DNA of 64,000 bases from Eustoma russellianum (GCA_036186865.1 AP025062.1:10456023-10520022), one strand, 5' to 3'. Positions 46,708 through 58,711 are shown, counted from the first letter of the stretch. Notes: a model not told the origin generated them from the sequence alone. Made by a program: numbers and translations.

Positions 46708-47005
46708 CAGAGTGTCAGATCAATTAACCCCGGATCTGAACGGGTCCAGAGCATATCATCAGACCAATTAACCCTGGGCCTGAACGGGTCCAGAACATAT
46801 ATCAGATCAATTAACCCCGGATCAAAACGGGTCCAGAACAGATATCAGATCAATTAACCCCAGATCTGAACGGGTCCAGAACAGATATCAGACCAATTAA
46901 CCCCGGATCTGAACGGGTCCAGAATAGATATCAGATCAATTAACCCCGGATCTGAACGAGTCCAGAACATATCATGTCATCAGACCAATTAACCCCGGGT
47001 CTGGA
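46708..47005 (-). repeat. ~43-bp minisatellite in solo LTR 2
   Basis: Seven units with CAGATCAATTAACCCCG then GATCTGAACGGGTCCAG, or the variant CAGACC...GGTCTG. The minus-strand monomer matches the first unit of the solo LTR 1 array. The 6-bp arms flank 11 bp. Confidence 0.88.
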
Positions 47006-47439
47006 GTCGGGTTAGTCGCATGCTTGGCCAGCAAAGGAATCATGAAGCTTTCTTTAAAAACATGGGACCGTAAAAAACTTTTCATGCATACGAAAACACA
47101 GTTGCTTATAAAACTTGCTTGCATCATAAAATCCATGAAAATCAGTTTCATGATCATGCGTGATACATGTAGTGATATGCAATGCAAGCCATGACATGGA
47201 TAATCGTATGCATTCCTTATAACATGTCAACATGCATGAATTTCGAAGCTAAATACTTCCAGACTTTTACTTCGTATTCATGGGGCGATTAAGCTAACCA
47301 AATAGGTTCATTTCCTTGATCTTTTGTCACAAATACATTTGGTGGAATCTTAGATACATGTCGTAAAAATTTCAGATTATTTCGATAATCATAAAAGGGG
47401 CTTATTTACTTAATTTCTGAAATGGGTTAGATGCTGAAA

Positions 47440-48200
47440 CTGATCTGACCTATTTTACCAAAAATTCAATTGCGGCAAATCCGTGATTTGTTTTTCAGAA
47501 ATTCCAACTTTCACAAGTCATAAACATGTGGAACTAGTATCCTACCGAAATTTAGCCTATTTTCATTCTCAAAGTTCCCTTTCTGAGTCCATAAAGTCGT
47601 TACTAAATTTCAGGTTGATTCCAGTGATTTCAGTTGAGCAGTTTGACCAATTAATTCATATAAAATAATCCAGAGCTTGTTTTACCAAAATTCTAGCTGG
47701 CGTGTTCACCACACTCATAAGATTATTACCATGCCAAAAATCAGCTTTATTAGTCATCTACAAGGTCTCTTTTCAAGCCAACCAAAAGAGGCTACAATTC
47801 TTCTCAGTTCCCGTTTTTTAAGTCTGACCAGTCTTACCGAATATTTTATTAAAAATTATCCATAACTTATTTTACCAAAATTCTAACTCTAATCTCTGCT
47901 ACACTCATGGGACTATCTCTGTGCCAAAATTCAGATTTATTGAAGGTCCACAAGGTCCTCTTTTAATTCGTTGAATCCAGTGATCAATTCTGCCCAACTC
48001 CAGAATTTTCTTCTGGAGCAGTTTTACCGTATAATTTCTTAAAAATAATCCGTAACTGATTTTAACGAAATTCCAACTCTAACTTGCACTACACTCACGT
48101 GGCTAGCTCTGTGCCAAAACTTAGCTTCATTGAAGGTCTATAAGGTCAGTTCTTAAACCATCTAAAACATCACTCTATTCTGTCTACTTCCAGTTGTTTG
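47440..48200 (-). repeat. ~185-bp tandem array in solo LTR 2
   Basis: About four diverged units with AAATTCCAACT, CACTACACTCA and GCCAAAA(C/T)TTAGCTT-like segments, the complement of the array in solo LTR 1. Weaker identity between units than there. Confidence 0.65.
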
Positions 48201-49397
48201 CTAATTTGTCATCTTATCCAAGTCAAATGTCCATGTTTTCACTCAATACTTTGGGCCGAAACTTGTGTGTTGCCTTAACCACATTTTACTTACATATTCA
48301 AACATGCATTCATATTCAAGAGTCATCTTAATCCAAACTTACCAACAACCTCATAAAGCTCCTAGCTTTCACATGTATTCTTTCCTTAGGACCTTTTGTG
48401 TTACATTCACAAGTCAATCTTGTCTAGACCTACTTAGGTGAACCTTATTTCACTCTAGGTCAGCCTTATTTCATATAGCATATGGGAAAAGGCTTCATCT
48501 TTAAAGGAATAAGTCACATGCAAGGCATTATTCTTAGGGAATCACTAAGATATAGTCACAAACTTAAGATATTCAACTAAAGATTGAATCTTAAGCACCT
48601 CTAAGCATTCAAGTCACAAACTCTTTAAATAAATCATGAGAGATCATTGTATACTTGCCTCTTCAAGCTAAAGCTCTTGTCTTTGCTTCGTTAAGGTGTG
48701 AGATGAGTTGAAATCCTTCTCCTTCCTTACCTTGAGCATACGTTTTGATGGAATAAAAGGAAAAGATTCATGTTAGCTTCATTCTTCTCTAAAATAAGAA
48801 TTTATTTAAGGAAACTTGGAACAAGACTTACCTAGATGTCTTCTTGAGTCTTGGAAGTGAAGTTGAACTTCTATCCTTCAAGAGTATAGGGCCAAAATAT
48901 TGGTGAGAGTAGGAGGGAATTTTGCTAAGTGTTGCTTGGCTTGCTTGGGAAGAATTTTCTAGATGAATGTAGGGTGTAGTCTTGCAAGATTTAAAAATCT
49001 AGGAGATGGGGAGGGCTTGGCCGATTTTGGAGGGATAATTGTGAGGTTTAGGGCTTTCTTGAGTGCTAATCAAGGTTAAGTTAGTATAACCTTGGTTACT
49101 TTATTCCAACTATGGTTACTTTTGGGCTAACCCAAGTTACTTTATCAAATCATGGTTATCTTAACCTTGGTTTAAGGGAAAAAGTAACCATGGTAGGATT
49201 TAAAAATCCTCCATGGTTAATCATGTAGGGGCCGATTTTGGCTGGGGTCTTTATGACCTCAACCATACTACTTTTTTCTTTAATGAGTTGTCTTACTTGT
49301 TCCTTAAATGCATGTCTATTTTGTTTTCTATTTATTCTTTGCATAATAACTTCTTGTCTTAATGTTGTAGTAGACTTTAAGTAATTATTTTAACTAA

Positions 49398-49402
49398 TAA
49401 AA
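49398..49402. repeat. Target-site duplication of copia-3, left
   Basis: TAAAA, identical to 59648-59652. Confidence 0.9.
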
Positions 49403-49584
49403 TGTTGAGAAATCATGGTTTGAATGATTTACAAGTGCATGATTTATATGATTACATGATGTTATGAGATTTCAAAATGCGTATGTCTTATATGTCTGTA
49501 TCTATCACTGTTGTACTAACGAGCCATGAAGCGTTAAGTCTTAAATCATATGGCACATATTGATAATATTCTCAGGTGATATAC

Positions 49585-49740
49585 ACGGCATATATACATC
49601 TCTTGGATATGGCATATATATATCTTGGACATACTCGGCATATATATTTTATGGATACACACATCATATAATTCTTGGAGTCACACGGCATATATATATG
49701 CATTTCATGGATATACATTCGACATATATTTCTATCTCCG
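49585..49740 (+). repeat. CGGCATATATA motif array in U3
   Basis: Five spaced copies of (C/T)GGCATATATAT or CGACATATAT, four followed within 4-12 bp by TTGGA(T/C)A or ATGGATA. Starts near 49588, 49610, 49638, 49688 and 49730. The same array is in the 3' LTR (57377-57530). Confidence 0.7.
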
Positions 49741-50773
49741 AGACAACAAGCTATATCTTTCTATCTCGACACTTTGTCAATATGCCATCAACACATGTCA
49801 ACGACAAGAGAGTCATATATACATCATATACACATTCATGATACTCTCAATACATATATTTCATGTCATCAAACTTCCAAAATTACATCGACATGACAAA
49901 AGTGCATAAACCGAAATGTGTCATATTATATGACTATCGAGCCATCTCCGACACATCATATACTTATCATACAAAGATGGTCAGCCAATATACATTTCCA
50001 ATACTCAAAACTTTCGTGCACTACATGGAGAGATCAATACCAAAGTCACAAAACAAATACATATATCAATTCTCCATCATCTTCCTTATTTCTCTGAAAA
50101 TCAAATTCAAAATTGATATACCTCTTGGCCGAACATCTTATACACATTGGAGCTGAGATTATACATATTTATATGTATATTGCATGTTACATTACACATT
50201 TTATATGTTGAAGAGGTTTGAGACAAAACGGAGAAAAAACCGAGCAATCAACGGAAGATGAAATTTGAAGTTACTACATCATCGTACATGGAACGTTTAT
50301 TTGCTACATGATGCCACATGTATTTATTCATGTATTATACATGAATTACACAGCCAAAGACATATCTTGAAAGGTTCTAGAAGGCAAGGTAAAATGGTAA
50401 AAGAAATTTACCATGTTCATGAAGAATTCTACATTGTTACCATACAAAATTCAGATTTGAATTCAGCACATTGGCTGACCAGATGGGGCTGCTGGGACAG
50501 CATGTTGGGAGCCTTGGAGGAGTTCATAATATAATATAATTGATGAAGAAAGACCAAGCAATGATGGAAGACAAAGATACACAAATTAAGGAGTCAAAGA
50601 CAAGACCAAACAAAGCTGAAAATTCTGTTTTTGAATTTGAAATTTCAGATTTGTGGCTGAAGTTTTGGGGGGAATTAATGACCTAAAGCATTCAAATTTA
50701 TTCAAAGGCATTACAAGACAATTCAAATCAGATTTGGGAGGCTCCTCTCAACCTTCTAGGCGCCCCAAATGAC

Positions 50774-50780
50774 TATAAAA
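50774..50780 (+). promoter_or_regulatory. TATA box, copia-3 5' LTR
   Basis: TATAAAA in CTATAAAAAGGGC, about 110 bp before the leader hairpin. Transcription should begin near 50805. Confidence 0.75.
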
Positions 50781-50886
50781 AGGGCAAGAGATGATCAACA
50801 CAAGACAAGAACAACAAGTGCAAAATTCTGTTTAGTGTTTGCAAGACTTCACTTCATTTTCCATATTCATCTCTTGTATATACCCA

Positions 50887-50925
50887 AAGCCTATCATACT
50901 TACATGTCATATTCAGTATAGGCTT
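50887..50925. other. Conserved leader hairpin, copia-3 5' LTR
   Basis: AAGCCTAT (50887-50894) and ATAGGCTT (50918-50925): perfect 8-bp stem in the expected R/leader. Confidence 0.7.
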
Positions 50926-51865
50926 CATACACATCACCCAAATAAGATTCATTGGTGTACAAGGTTGATCAAGGTGTGATCAAACCTTCATTTGGTGAGG
51001 TGGTGCTGATTGGTGATTCTTTGGTGTTGTTCTTTGTGTAGAACATTGTAAAAGGGTTTGGATTGAAGGAGTTGGTGTATAACTCTATCCACCCTTATTC
51101 TAAGGTGACTTTGGTGACTAGTGAAAACCAAGGAATGTGTCCTTGAAGACTGGAGTAGGTCACGTTGGCCGAACCAGTATAAAATTCTTGGTGTTATTAC
51201 TTTCAGCATTTTTACTCTCAGTTTCTGTTTTTGCATCATATTTATGATCTCGGTAAAAATAGCAAATAATTTTCAAAAATCATAAAAATTTGCAGAAACA
51301 TAGCCTTGTGTCTTAGGGTTCATTTCCCACTGATTTTATCAAATTTGGATAAGTATAAGTCATCCAAACGTTCATAGTTCTGAGACTAGTGCAAATCTGT
51401 TTTTCAGATTGGCAGAGGTTGAGAACATCAACTTGGTGGACATACTTCCCAAAGGAATTTTTCAAAACTGTTTTAATTGAGTATACTAAACATCGTAAGG
51501 GTCATCCCATAAAAGTTTCAGGTCATTTGGAGTTGTCACCAAATAGGAATAAGTTTTTCATTTTAAGGTACAGGTTCTGTCCAAACTGACACTGTCAGAT
51601 CACGTACCACATTTGAGTGACTTAACCTTTGAGTTTTAATCTGAAATTTTTATGAAACCTTAATAACACCTGAGAGTACATTGTGTCAAAAGTTTACTAT
51701 TTTTGGAGGTCTACAACCCAGTCAACCAAGTGTTTAAAAACGGGTCCTGAAAGCAGTCTCTGTTTTCAGAAGTGAGTAATTGGTCCTTAAAATTTTTATA
51801 AACCAATTTTTTCCGCACTCACTATTCAACCCCCCCTTCTAGTGGTGCTATACAGGTCCAACAAT

Positions 51866-51877
51866 TGGTATCAGAGC
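51866..51877 (+). other. Primer binding site of copia-3
   Basis: TGGTATCAGAGC, exact match to the plant tRNA-iMet site, 2 nt after the 5' LTR. Confidence 0.93.
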
Positions 51878-51918
51878 GAGGTACACTCACAACAAGAAGA
51901 TATAACAATCTTTGTGAG

Positions 51919-53852
51919 ATGGCATCAACTAGTCACAAAACCAAGCAAGAAGGTATGTCTAGCCAAAGGCCTCCACTCTTTGATGGTGAGTCTTTTAATC
52001 ATTGGAAACTTCGTATGAAATTGTTTCTTATGGCTATTGATATTGATTTGTGGTCTATAATAGAAGATGGTCCTTTTGTTCCATCTAAGATAACCGCGGT
52101 TGATGGTGTTGATATAGAAGTTACAAAGTCTAAACTAGAGTATACAAGTGATGATAAGAAGAAGCTAAGTATGAATGCTAAAGCTATGCAACTTCTTCTA
52201 AATGGTTTGAGCAAAAGTGAATCTAGTTATGTATCTAATTGTTCTAATGCACAAGATATGTGGAAGAGTTTAGAAATGAAGCATGAAGGAACAAGTCAAG
52301 TAAAAGAGTCCAAAATCAATATGCTTATGTCTACTCTTGAATCCTTCAAATTGTTGCCAAATGAATCCATTGTTGATATGGATTTGAGATTAACTAACAT
52401 TTACAATTCTCTTGAGTCTCTTGGCAAAGCTTTCACTTCACAGGAAAAGGTACAAAAGGTATTGAGAAGCCTTCCATCCGAATGGGATCCGAAAGTTACC
52501 GCAATAGAAGGAAGTAAAGAAACCAAGTCAATAAAAATGGAGGAATTGATTGGATCATTGAAGGTATATGAAAACAAACTTACTATGAGGAAATCCGAAT
52601 CAACTTCCAACCAAAGTAAGACAATAGCTTTCAATTCAAAGGAATACGTCTCTACTTCTTCTAATTGCGTAAATGATAGTGACACGGATTCGGATGATGA
52701 AAATCTAATTCTATTGGCTAAAGGATTAAGAAAATTTATGAAGAAGTCATTTAGAAACAAACATAAATCCACTTCATCTAAGTCAAACAGAAATAAGAAC
52801 AATGATAAAGACATGAAATGTTATGACTGTGGAAAATCTGGACATATTTCCTATAACTGTCCAAACAAGGACAAAAAAATGAACAAAAACCATGAAAAGG
52901 AACGGACACATACTAGACTCGTCTCAGAACCGAAACAAAGGAATACAAGAAGGGCCTTTATAGCTTCTACATGGAGTTATTCATCTGACTCAGAAAATGA
53001 AGAAGTTGAGGATGAAACGGCTCAAGTTTGCTTTGCATCAAAGGCGTCAAATGAGGTAAATTCCGATTCTGATTCTGATAATGAAGCTTCATATGATGAT
53101 TTGTTTAGTGAATATCTTGAATTGCATAAATTTTCAAAAGCTCTTGCTAAAGAAAAGAAATGCTTAGTTGAAGACAAGAAATTGTTAGAATCCTCTAACA
53201 CAAATCTTGTGTCTCAATTAAACGATTCAAAAGAAGAGTTGTCAAGTATAATTAGTGCATTGAGGTCTGAAATTATTTCTTTAACATCCGAAAATGTTGA
53301 AATGAAATCCGAGATCATAGACTTGAGATCAAGAAACATAGAATTAGAGAATACTGTAAAGAAATTGATAAAGGAACTTGCATGCTAGATCATCTTATCT
53401 CTTCTCAAAAGCATGACAATGACAAAACCGGATTAGGGTATAGTAAAGATACTCATGTACAAAGTAAATCTACAAACTTTGTTGCATCATCATTTAAACA
53501 ACAACATGTCTTCAAAACAATTGAGAAGCCTAAGAAGGTAACAATACAAACTAGCAAGACATTAATGGCATCTCATCGCACTACCTATAGTTCATCACAT
53601 GAAAAATACAAGCATGTTCCATATAGATATCAAAGGAAGTCATCAAAGCATATGCAACATTCAAACGCATCTAGATCACACACATTGCCAACAAACCGAA
53701 ACACTTATCACAAATCAACTCACATTGGCACATTCGGCCACTATAGGCAAAATAGAGATGAAAACAACATGTACTATATCTTATCATCTTTTGGAAGACC
53801 AAGAAAGGTTACCCAAGTTTGGATACCAAAAAGTATTCTTACAAAGGTCTAA
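51919..53852 (+). pseudogene. Copia-3 gag with a single-base frameshift
   Basis: Starts at ATG 51919 (MASTSHKTKQEG). The copia gag core runs through FDGESFNHWKLRMK to LRSLPSEWDPKVTAIE and EELIGSLKVYENKL (residues about 20-225). A complete CCHC knuckle, CYDCGKSGHISYNC, is at about 52818-52860. An acidic Ser/Asp stretch and a Glu/Lys coiled coil (about 53090-53370) follow. The frame breaks near 53365, where one T appears lost relative to B and C (KKLI in place of a K(Q/K)FD-type segment), giving TAG at 53386. The downstream frame continues from 53382 through the basic tail to VWIPKS and TAA 53850. This is the only Gag in the window with an intact zinc knuckle. Confidence 0.9.
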
Positions 53853-53936
53853 ATTACTAACCCGTAAGGACCCAAAATTAAAGGGTACCTAAGTTAGTGT
53901 TATGTTTTGTAGGTAGCAAAAGATACAGGAAATAAG

Positions 53937-56900
53937 TGGTTTCTTGATAGTGGGTGTTCAAGACATATGACGGGTGNNNNNNNNNNTTTGGAGATAACAA
54001 TGAAGGTCGAATCATTGGAAAAGGAACAATCGGAAATCCAAGTACTCTTCAAATCTCCAACGTGTTCCTAGTAAGTAATCTATCATACAACTTACTTAGT
54101 ATTTCACAATTTATTGATAATGGTTATGATGTATGTTTCTCTCATCCATATTGCAATATTATTAATAAAAATGGAGAAACCGTACTAAAAGGAAAAAGAG
54201 AAGGAAATATTTTTACACTATCCATAGATGATATGCTAGATGCTAGAGTAAAATGTTTTATGACAAATGAACCAAATGTAAACTTATGGCATAGACGGTT
54301 AGGACATATTGGCATATCAACTCTTGAAAAACTTCAACGAAAGAATCTAGTACGAGGATTGCCTAAACTTGATACGGATAACTTTAAGTTATGTGAATCT
54401 TGTATTAGAGGCAAACAAACACGTGAATCACTTAAGTCTAAGAATGAGATCAGCACATTTACTATCTTAGAACTATTACACATTGATTTGTTTGGTCCTA
54501 GTCGTACTAAAAGCCTTGGAGGGAGACACTATGCATGTGTCATAATTGATGATTTTTCTCGTTATACATGGACTTTATTTCTTGCAAATAAAGATGATAG
54601 TGCAGTTGAGATTGCCAAATTAATAAAACAACTTGAAAATGAATATGGCATAAATGCGAAGAAAATTAGAAGCGATAGAGGCGGTGAATTTAAAAATAAA
54701 GATATGATTGCATTTTGTGAAGAAAAGGGTATTAAACATGAATTTTCACCACCTAGAACACCTCAATCAAACGGCGTAGTAGAAAGAAAGAATAGGACAC
54801 TACAAAAAATTGCAAGAACAATGTTATGTAAAAATAAACTACCTAAATTCTTGTGGGCAGAAGCTGTAAATTGTGCATGCTATATAGTCAACCGTTTATC
54901 AATTAGAAAGAAAATAAACAAAACTCCTTATGAGATTTTAAATGATCGAATGCCAAAGATTGACTATTTTCCTGTGTTTGGATGTAAATGCTTTGTACTC
55001 AACACAAAAGATAATCTAGATAAATTTGAGTCTAAATCCATTGAATGCATCTTTGTTGGATATTCTGTAAATTCTAAGGCATATAGATGTTATGATCCTA
55101 TCACTAGGCAAATCTTAGAATCTATTCATGTGAAATTCAATGAATTCGGTGAACATGAAACAACTAAAGATTATGATGGTGATTTTGAACTCGAATCTGT
55201 GATTGATGATATAGAAGAAAATATAGTACATGATGAACACAACACACTAGAAACGCATGATCACTTAGAAATGCATGGGAACTTAGAAAATAATCAAACA
55301 AGATTTCATAAGAATCATCCACATGAACTTATCATAGGTGATATATCACAAGGTGTACGACCACGTAGAAGAAAAAATGAAGATGAAATAAATCAATTCC
55401 ATGCTATGATTTCGAAAATAGAACCCAAGAATGTGTTTGATGCTTTAAATGATTCTTCTTGGATTGATGCTATGCATGATGAACTTAATCAATTTACAAG
55501 AAATGATGTTTGGGATTTAGTACCTCAACCACAAGATAAAACAATAATAGGTACAAAATGGGTGTTTAGAAACAAAATGAATGAAGATGGTAAAGTGGTT
55601 AGAAACAAAGCTAGGCTTGTAGCTCAAGGATATAATCAAGAAGAAGGCATAGACTATGATGAAACATTTGCACCTGTAGCACGATTAGAAGCTATACGAT
55701 TACTACTTGCTATTGCTTGCATAAAGAATTTTAAACTTTACCAAATGGACGTAAAAAGTGCATTCTTAAATGGTTTTATACAAGAAGAAGTCTATGTAAA
55801 ACGACCACCTGGCTTTGAGGATATGATATACCCTAATCATGTATACAAGTTAAAGAAAGCACTATATGGCTTAAAACAAGCTCCTAGAGCTTGGTACGAT
55901 CATTTTGCCACTTTTCTCTTAGAAAATGGATTTAAAAGAGGAACCATCGACAGTACACTATTCTTAAAACAAGAAAAATCAGATTTCTTCAAATTTATGT
56001 TGATGATATTATCTTTGGATCTACTTGTGATAAATTAGTTGAAGAATTTGAAAACGGTATGAAATCTGAATTTGAAATGTCGATGGTAGGTGAACTAAAT
56101 TATTTTCTTGGCTTGCAAATTAAACAAATTAATAAAGGAATACACATAAGTCAAGCAAAATATGTGAATGACATGATTAAAAAGTTTAGCTTTGAGAATT
56201 TAAAGCCATCTACAACCCCCATGAGTATAGCAACTAAGCTTGATAAAGATGAAACTGGAAAAGACTTTGACAACGGATTATATAGATCTATGATTGGCTC
56301 TTTGCTTTATCTTACTACAAGTAGACCTGATATCATGTTTAGTGTGTGTATGTGTGCTCGTTTTCAAAGTAACCCGAAAGTCTCACATTATAATGCTGTA
56401 AAACGAATATTTTGGTACATTAAGCACACTCCCACATTAGGTATTTGGTATGATAAAAACTCTGAATTCAATCTACATGCTTATATTGATGCTGATTATG
56501 GAGGGTGTAAGATAGACAGAAAAAGTACAAGTGGTACATGTCAATTTATTGGAAACTCATTGGTATCATGGTGTTCAAAGAAACAAGCTAGTGTAGCATT
56601 ATCAACTACTGAGGCAGAATACATGGCGTTAAGTCTTTGTTGCACACAGTTACTATGGCTAAAACAACAAATTTCAGACTTTGGGATAACTGTAAATAAA
56701 ATCCCCATATATTGTGACAGTACAAGTGCTATCAACTTATCTAAGAACCCTGTTTTACACTCTAAGGCAAAACACATAGATGTAAGATATCATTTTCTTC
56801 GTGATCATGTAAGTAATGGTAATATTATTATAGATCACGTTCGTACTGAAGAACAAATAGCTGATATCTTTACAAAAGCCCTTAATCAAGAAACGTATGA

Positions 56901-56946
56901 AAATTTACGATCTAAATTAGGCATGATTTCCATTGATATGCTATAA
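53937..56946 (+). pseudogene. Copia-3 pol: protease, integrase, RT, RNase H
   Basis: Protease motif WFLDSGCSRHMTG begins at 53937, in the gag tail frame, and is cut by N bases. Then LWHRRLGHIG and CESCIRGK (integrase zinc region), LLHIDLFGP, IRSDRGGEF and NGVVERKNRT (integrase core with Asp, Asp, Glu), and the GCKCFVLN / GYSVNSKAYR block. RT has IGTKWVFRNKMN, YQMDVKSAFLNG and LKKALYGLKQAPRAWY. A frameshift near 55985 precedes the YVDD core, which lies in the next frame. RNase H ends the protein (SKKQASVALSTTEAEYMAL, IPIYCDSTSAI, EEQIADIFTKAL), stopping at 56946. Apart from the gap and the shift it is well preserved. Confidence 0.93.
53977..53986. other. Assembly gap (10 N)
   Basis: Ten unknown bases directly after the protease active-site motif. 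True length is unknown. The reading frame changes across it, so the real number of missing bases is probably not 10. Confidence 0.98.
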
Positions 56947-56984
56947 AATGTTGTTTTCTCCAAATGTATCTTTTGATGTGATTT

Positions 56985-57191
56985 ACAAAATCAAGGGGGA
57001 GAAAAAGCATGATTTTGAGGTCAAAGAGAGAGTGAGAATTTGCTAATTCAAATGTATGATATAAAGAGAGAGATTGATTTAAGGGGGAGTATTTGAAATT
57101 AGATTTTGAAATACATCTTATGAATGCGTAAGTGTGATTATATCTAATTCATGACTAAAGATTATTTTGCAAATCATCAAAAGGCGGAGAT
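56985..57191 (+). promoter_or_regulatory. Polypurine tract cluster of copia-3
   Basis: CAAGGGGGAGAAAAAG, CAAAGAGAGAGTGAG, TAAAGAGAGAGA, TTTAAGGGGGAG and AAAAGGCGGAGA. The last touches the 3' LTR and is the expected plus-strand primer. Shared layout with B and C. Confidence 0.8.
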
Positions 57192-58560
57192 TGTTGAGAA
57201 ATCATGGTTTGAATGATTTACAAGTGCATGATTTATATGATTACATGATGTTATGAGATTTCAAAATGCATATGTCTTATATGTCTGTATCTATCACTGT
57301 TGTACTAACGAGCCATGAAGCGTTAAGGCTTAAATCATATGGCACATATTGATAATATTCTCAGGTGATATACACGGTATATATACATCTCTTGGATATG
57401 GCATATATATATCTTGGACATACTCGGCATATATATTTTATGGATACACACATCATATAATTCTTGGAGTCACACGGCATATATATATGCATTTCATGGA
57501 TATACATTCGACATATATTTCTATCTCCGAGACGACAAGCTATATCTTTCTATCTCGACACTTTGTCAATATGCCATCAACACATGTCAACGACAAGAGA
57601 GTCATATATACATCATATACACATTCATGATACTCTCAATACATATATTTCATGTCATCAAACTTCCAAAATTACATCGACATGACAAAAGTGCATAAAC
57701 CGAAATGTGACATATTATATGACTATCGAGCCATCTCCGACACATCATATACTTATCATACAAAGATGGCCAGCCAATATACATTTCCAATGCTCAAAAC
57801 TTTCGTGCACTACATGGAGAGATCAATACCAAAGTCACAAAACAAATACATATATCAATTCTCCATCATCTTCCTTATTTCTCTGAAAATCAAATTCAAA
57901 ATTGATATACCTCTTGGCCGAACATCTTATACACATTGGAGCTGAGATTATACATATTTATATGTATATTGCATGTTACATTACACATTTTATATGTTGA
58001 AGAGGTTTGAGACAAACGGAGAAAAACCGAGCAATCAACGGAAGATGAAATTTGAAGTTACTACATCATCGTACATGGAACGTTTATTTGCTACATGATG
58101 CCACATGTATTTATTCATGTATTATACATGAATTACACAGCCAAAGACATATCTTGAAAGGTTCTAGAAGGCAAGGTAAAATGGTAAAAGAAATTTACCA
58201 TGTTCATGAAGAATTCTACATTGTTACCATGCAAAATTCAGATTTGAATTCAGCACATTGGCTGACCAGATGGGGCTGCTGGGACAGCATGTTGGGAGCC
58301 TTGGAGGAGTTCATAATATAATATAATTGATGAATAAAGACCAAGCAATGATGGAAGACAAAGATACACAAATTAAGGAGTCAAAGACAAGACCAAACAA
58401 AGCTGAAAATTCTGTTTTTGAATTTGAAATTTCAGATTGGTGGCTGAAGTTTTGGGGGGAATTAATGACCTAAAGCATTCAAATTTATTCAAAGGCATTA
58501 CAAGACAATTCAAATCAGATTTGGGAGGCTCCTCTCAACCTTCTAGGCGCCCCAAATGAC

Positions 58561-58567
58561 TATAAAA
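58561..58567 (+). promoter_or_regulatory. TATA box, copia-3 3' LTR
   Basis: TATAAAA followed by GGGC; one A shorter than in the 5' LTR. Confidence 0.65.
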
Positions 58568-58672
58568 GGGCAAGAGATGATCAACACAAGACAAGAACAA
58601 CAAGTGCAAAATTCTGTTTAGTGTTTGCAAGACTTCACTTCATTTTCCCTATTCATCTCTTGTATATACCCA

Positions 58673-58711
58673 AAGCCTATCATACTTACATGTCATATTC
58701 AGTATAGGCTT
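58673..58711. other. Conserved leader hairpin, copia-3 3' LTR
   Basis: AAGCCTAT (58673-58680) and ATAGGCTT (58704-58711). Confidence 0.7.

Larger units (their letters stand above)
45936..49402 (-). repeat. Solo LTR 2, larger part
   Basis: Starts TGTAGCGCCCC on the plus strand and continues at 59653 after the copia-3 insertion, ending GGGGTACAACA at 60155. TATAT flanks both ends (45931-45935, 60156-60160). Without copia-3 it is about 3.97 kb. It is the reverse-orientation relative of solo LTR 1: ends, terminal hairpin (45966-45983), minisatellite, ~185-bp array, GTATACTTGCC (48649) and ACTTACCTAGAT (48826) occur in the same order. No coding frame is supported. Confidence 0.85.
49403..51863 (+). 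repeat. Copia-3 5' LTR (2,461 bp)
   Basis: TGTTGAGAAATC to GGTCCAACA. U3 holds a motif array (49585-49740). The TATA box is at 50774, the leader hairpin at 50887-50925, and a U5 block with GTATAAAATTCTTGG (about 51177) is shared with B and C. Short frames in it recur in the 3' LTR only because the LTR is duplicated. Confidence 0.95.

Noticed and set aside
49560..50534. Several 70-97 aa frames that recur almost identically at 57349-58321
   Set aside because: They recur because both are LTRs of copia-3. Conservation reflects the recent duplication, not coding selection.
52401..52814. 137-aa minus-strand open frame
   Set aside because: Antisense shadow of copia-3 gag.
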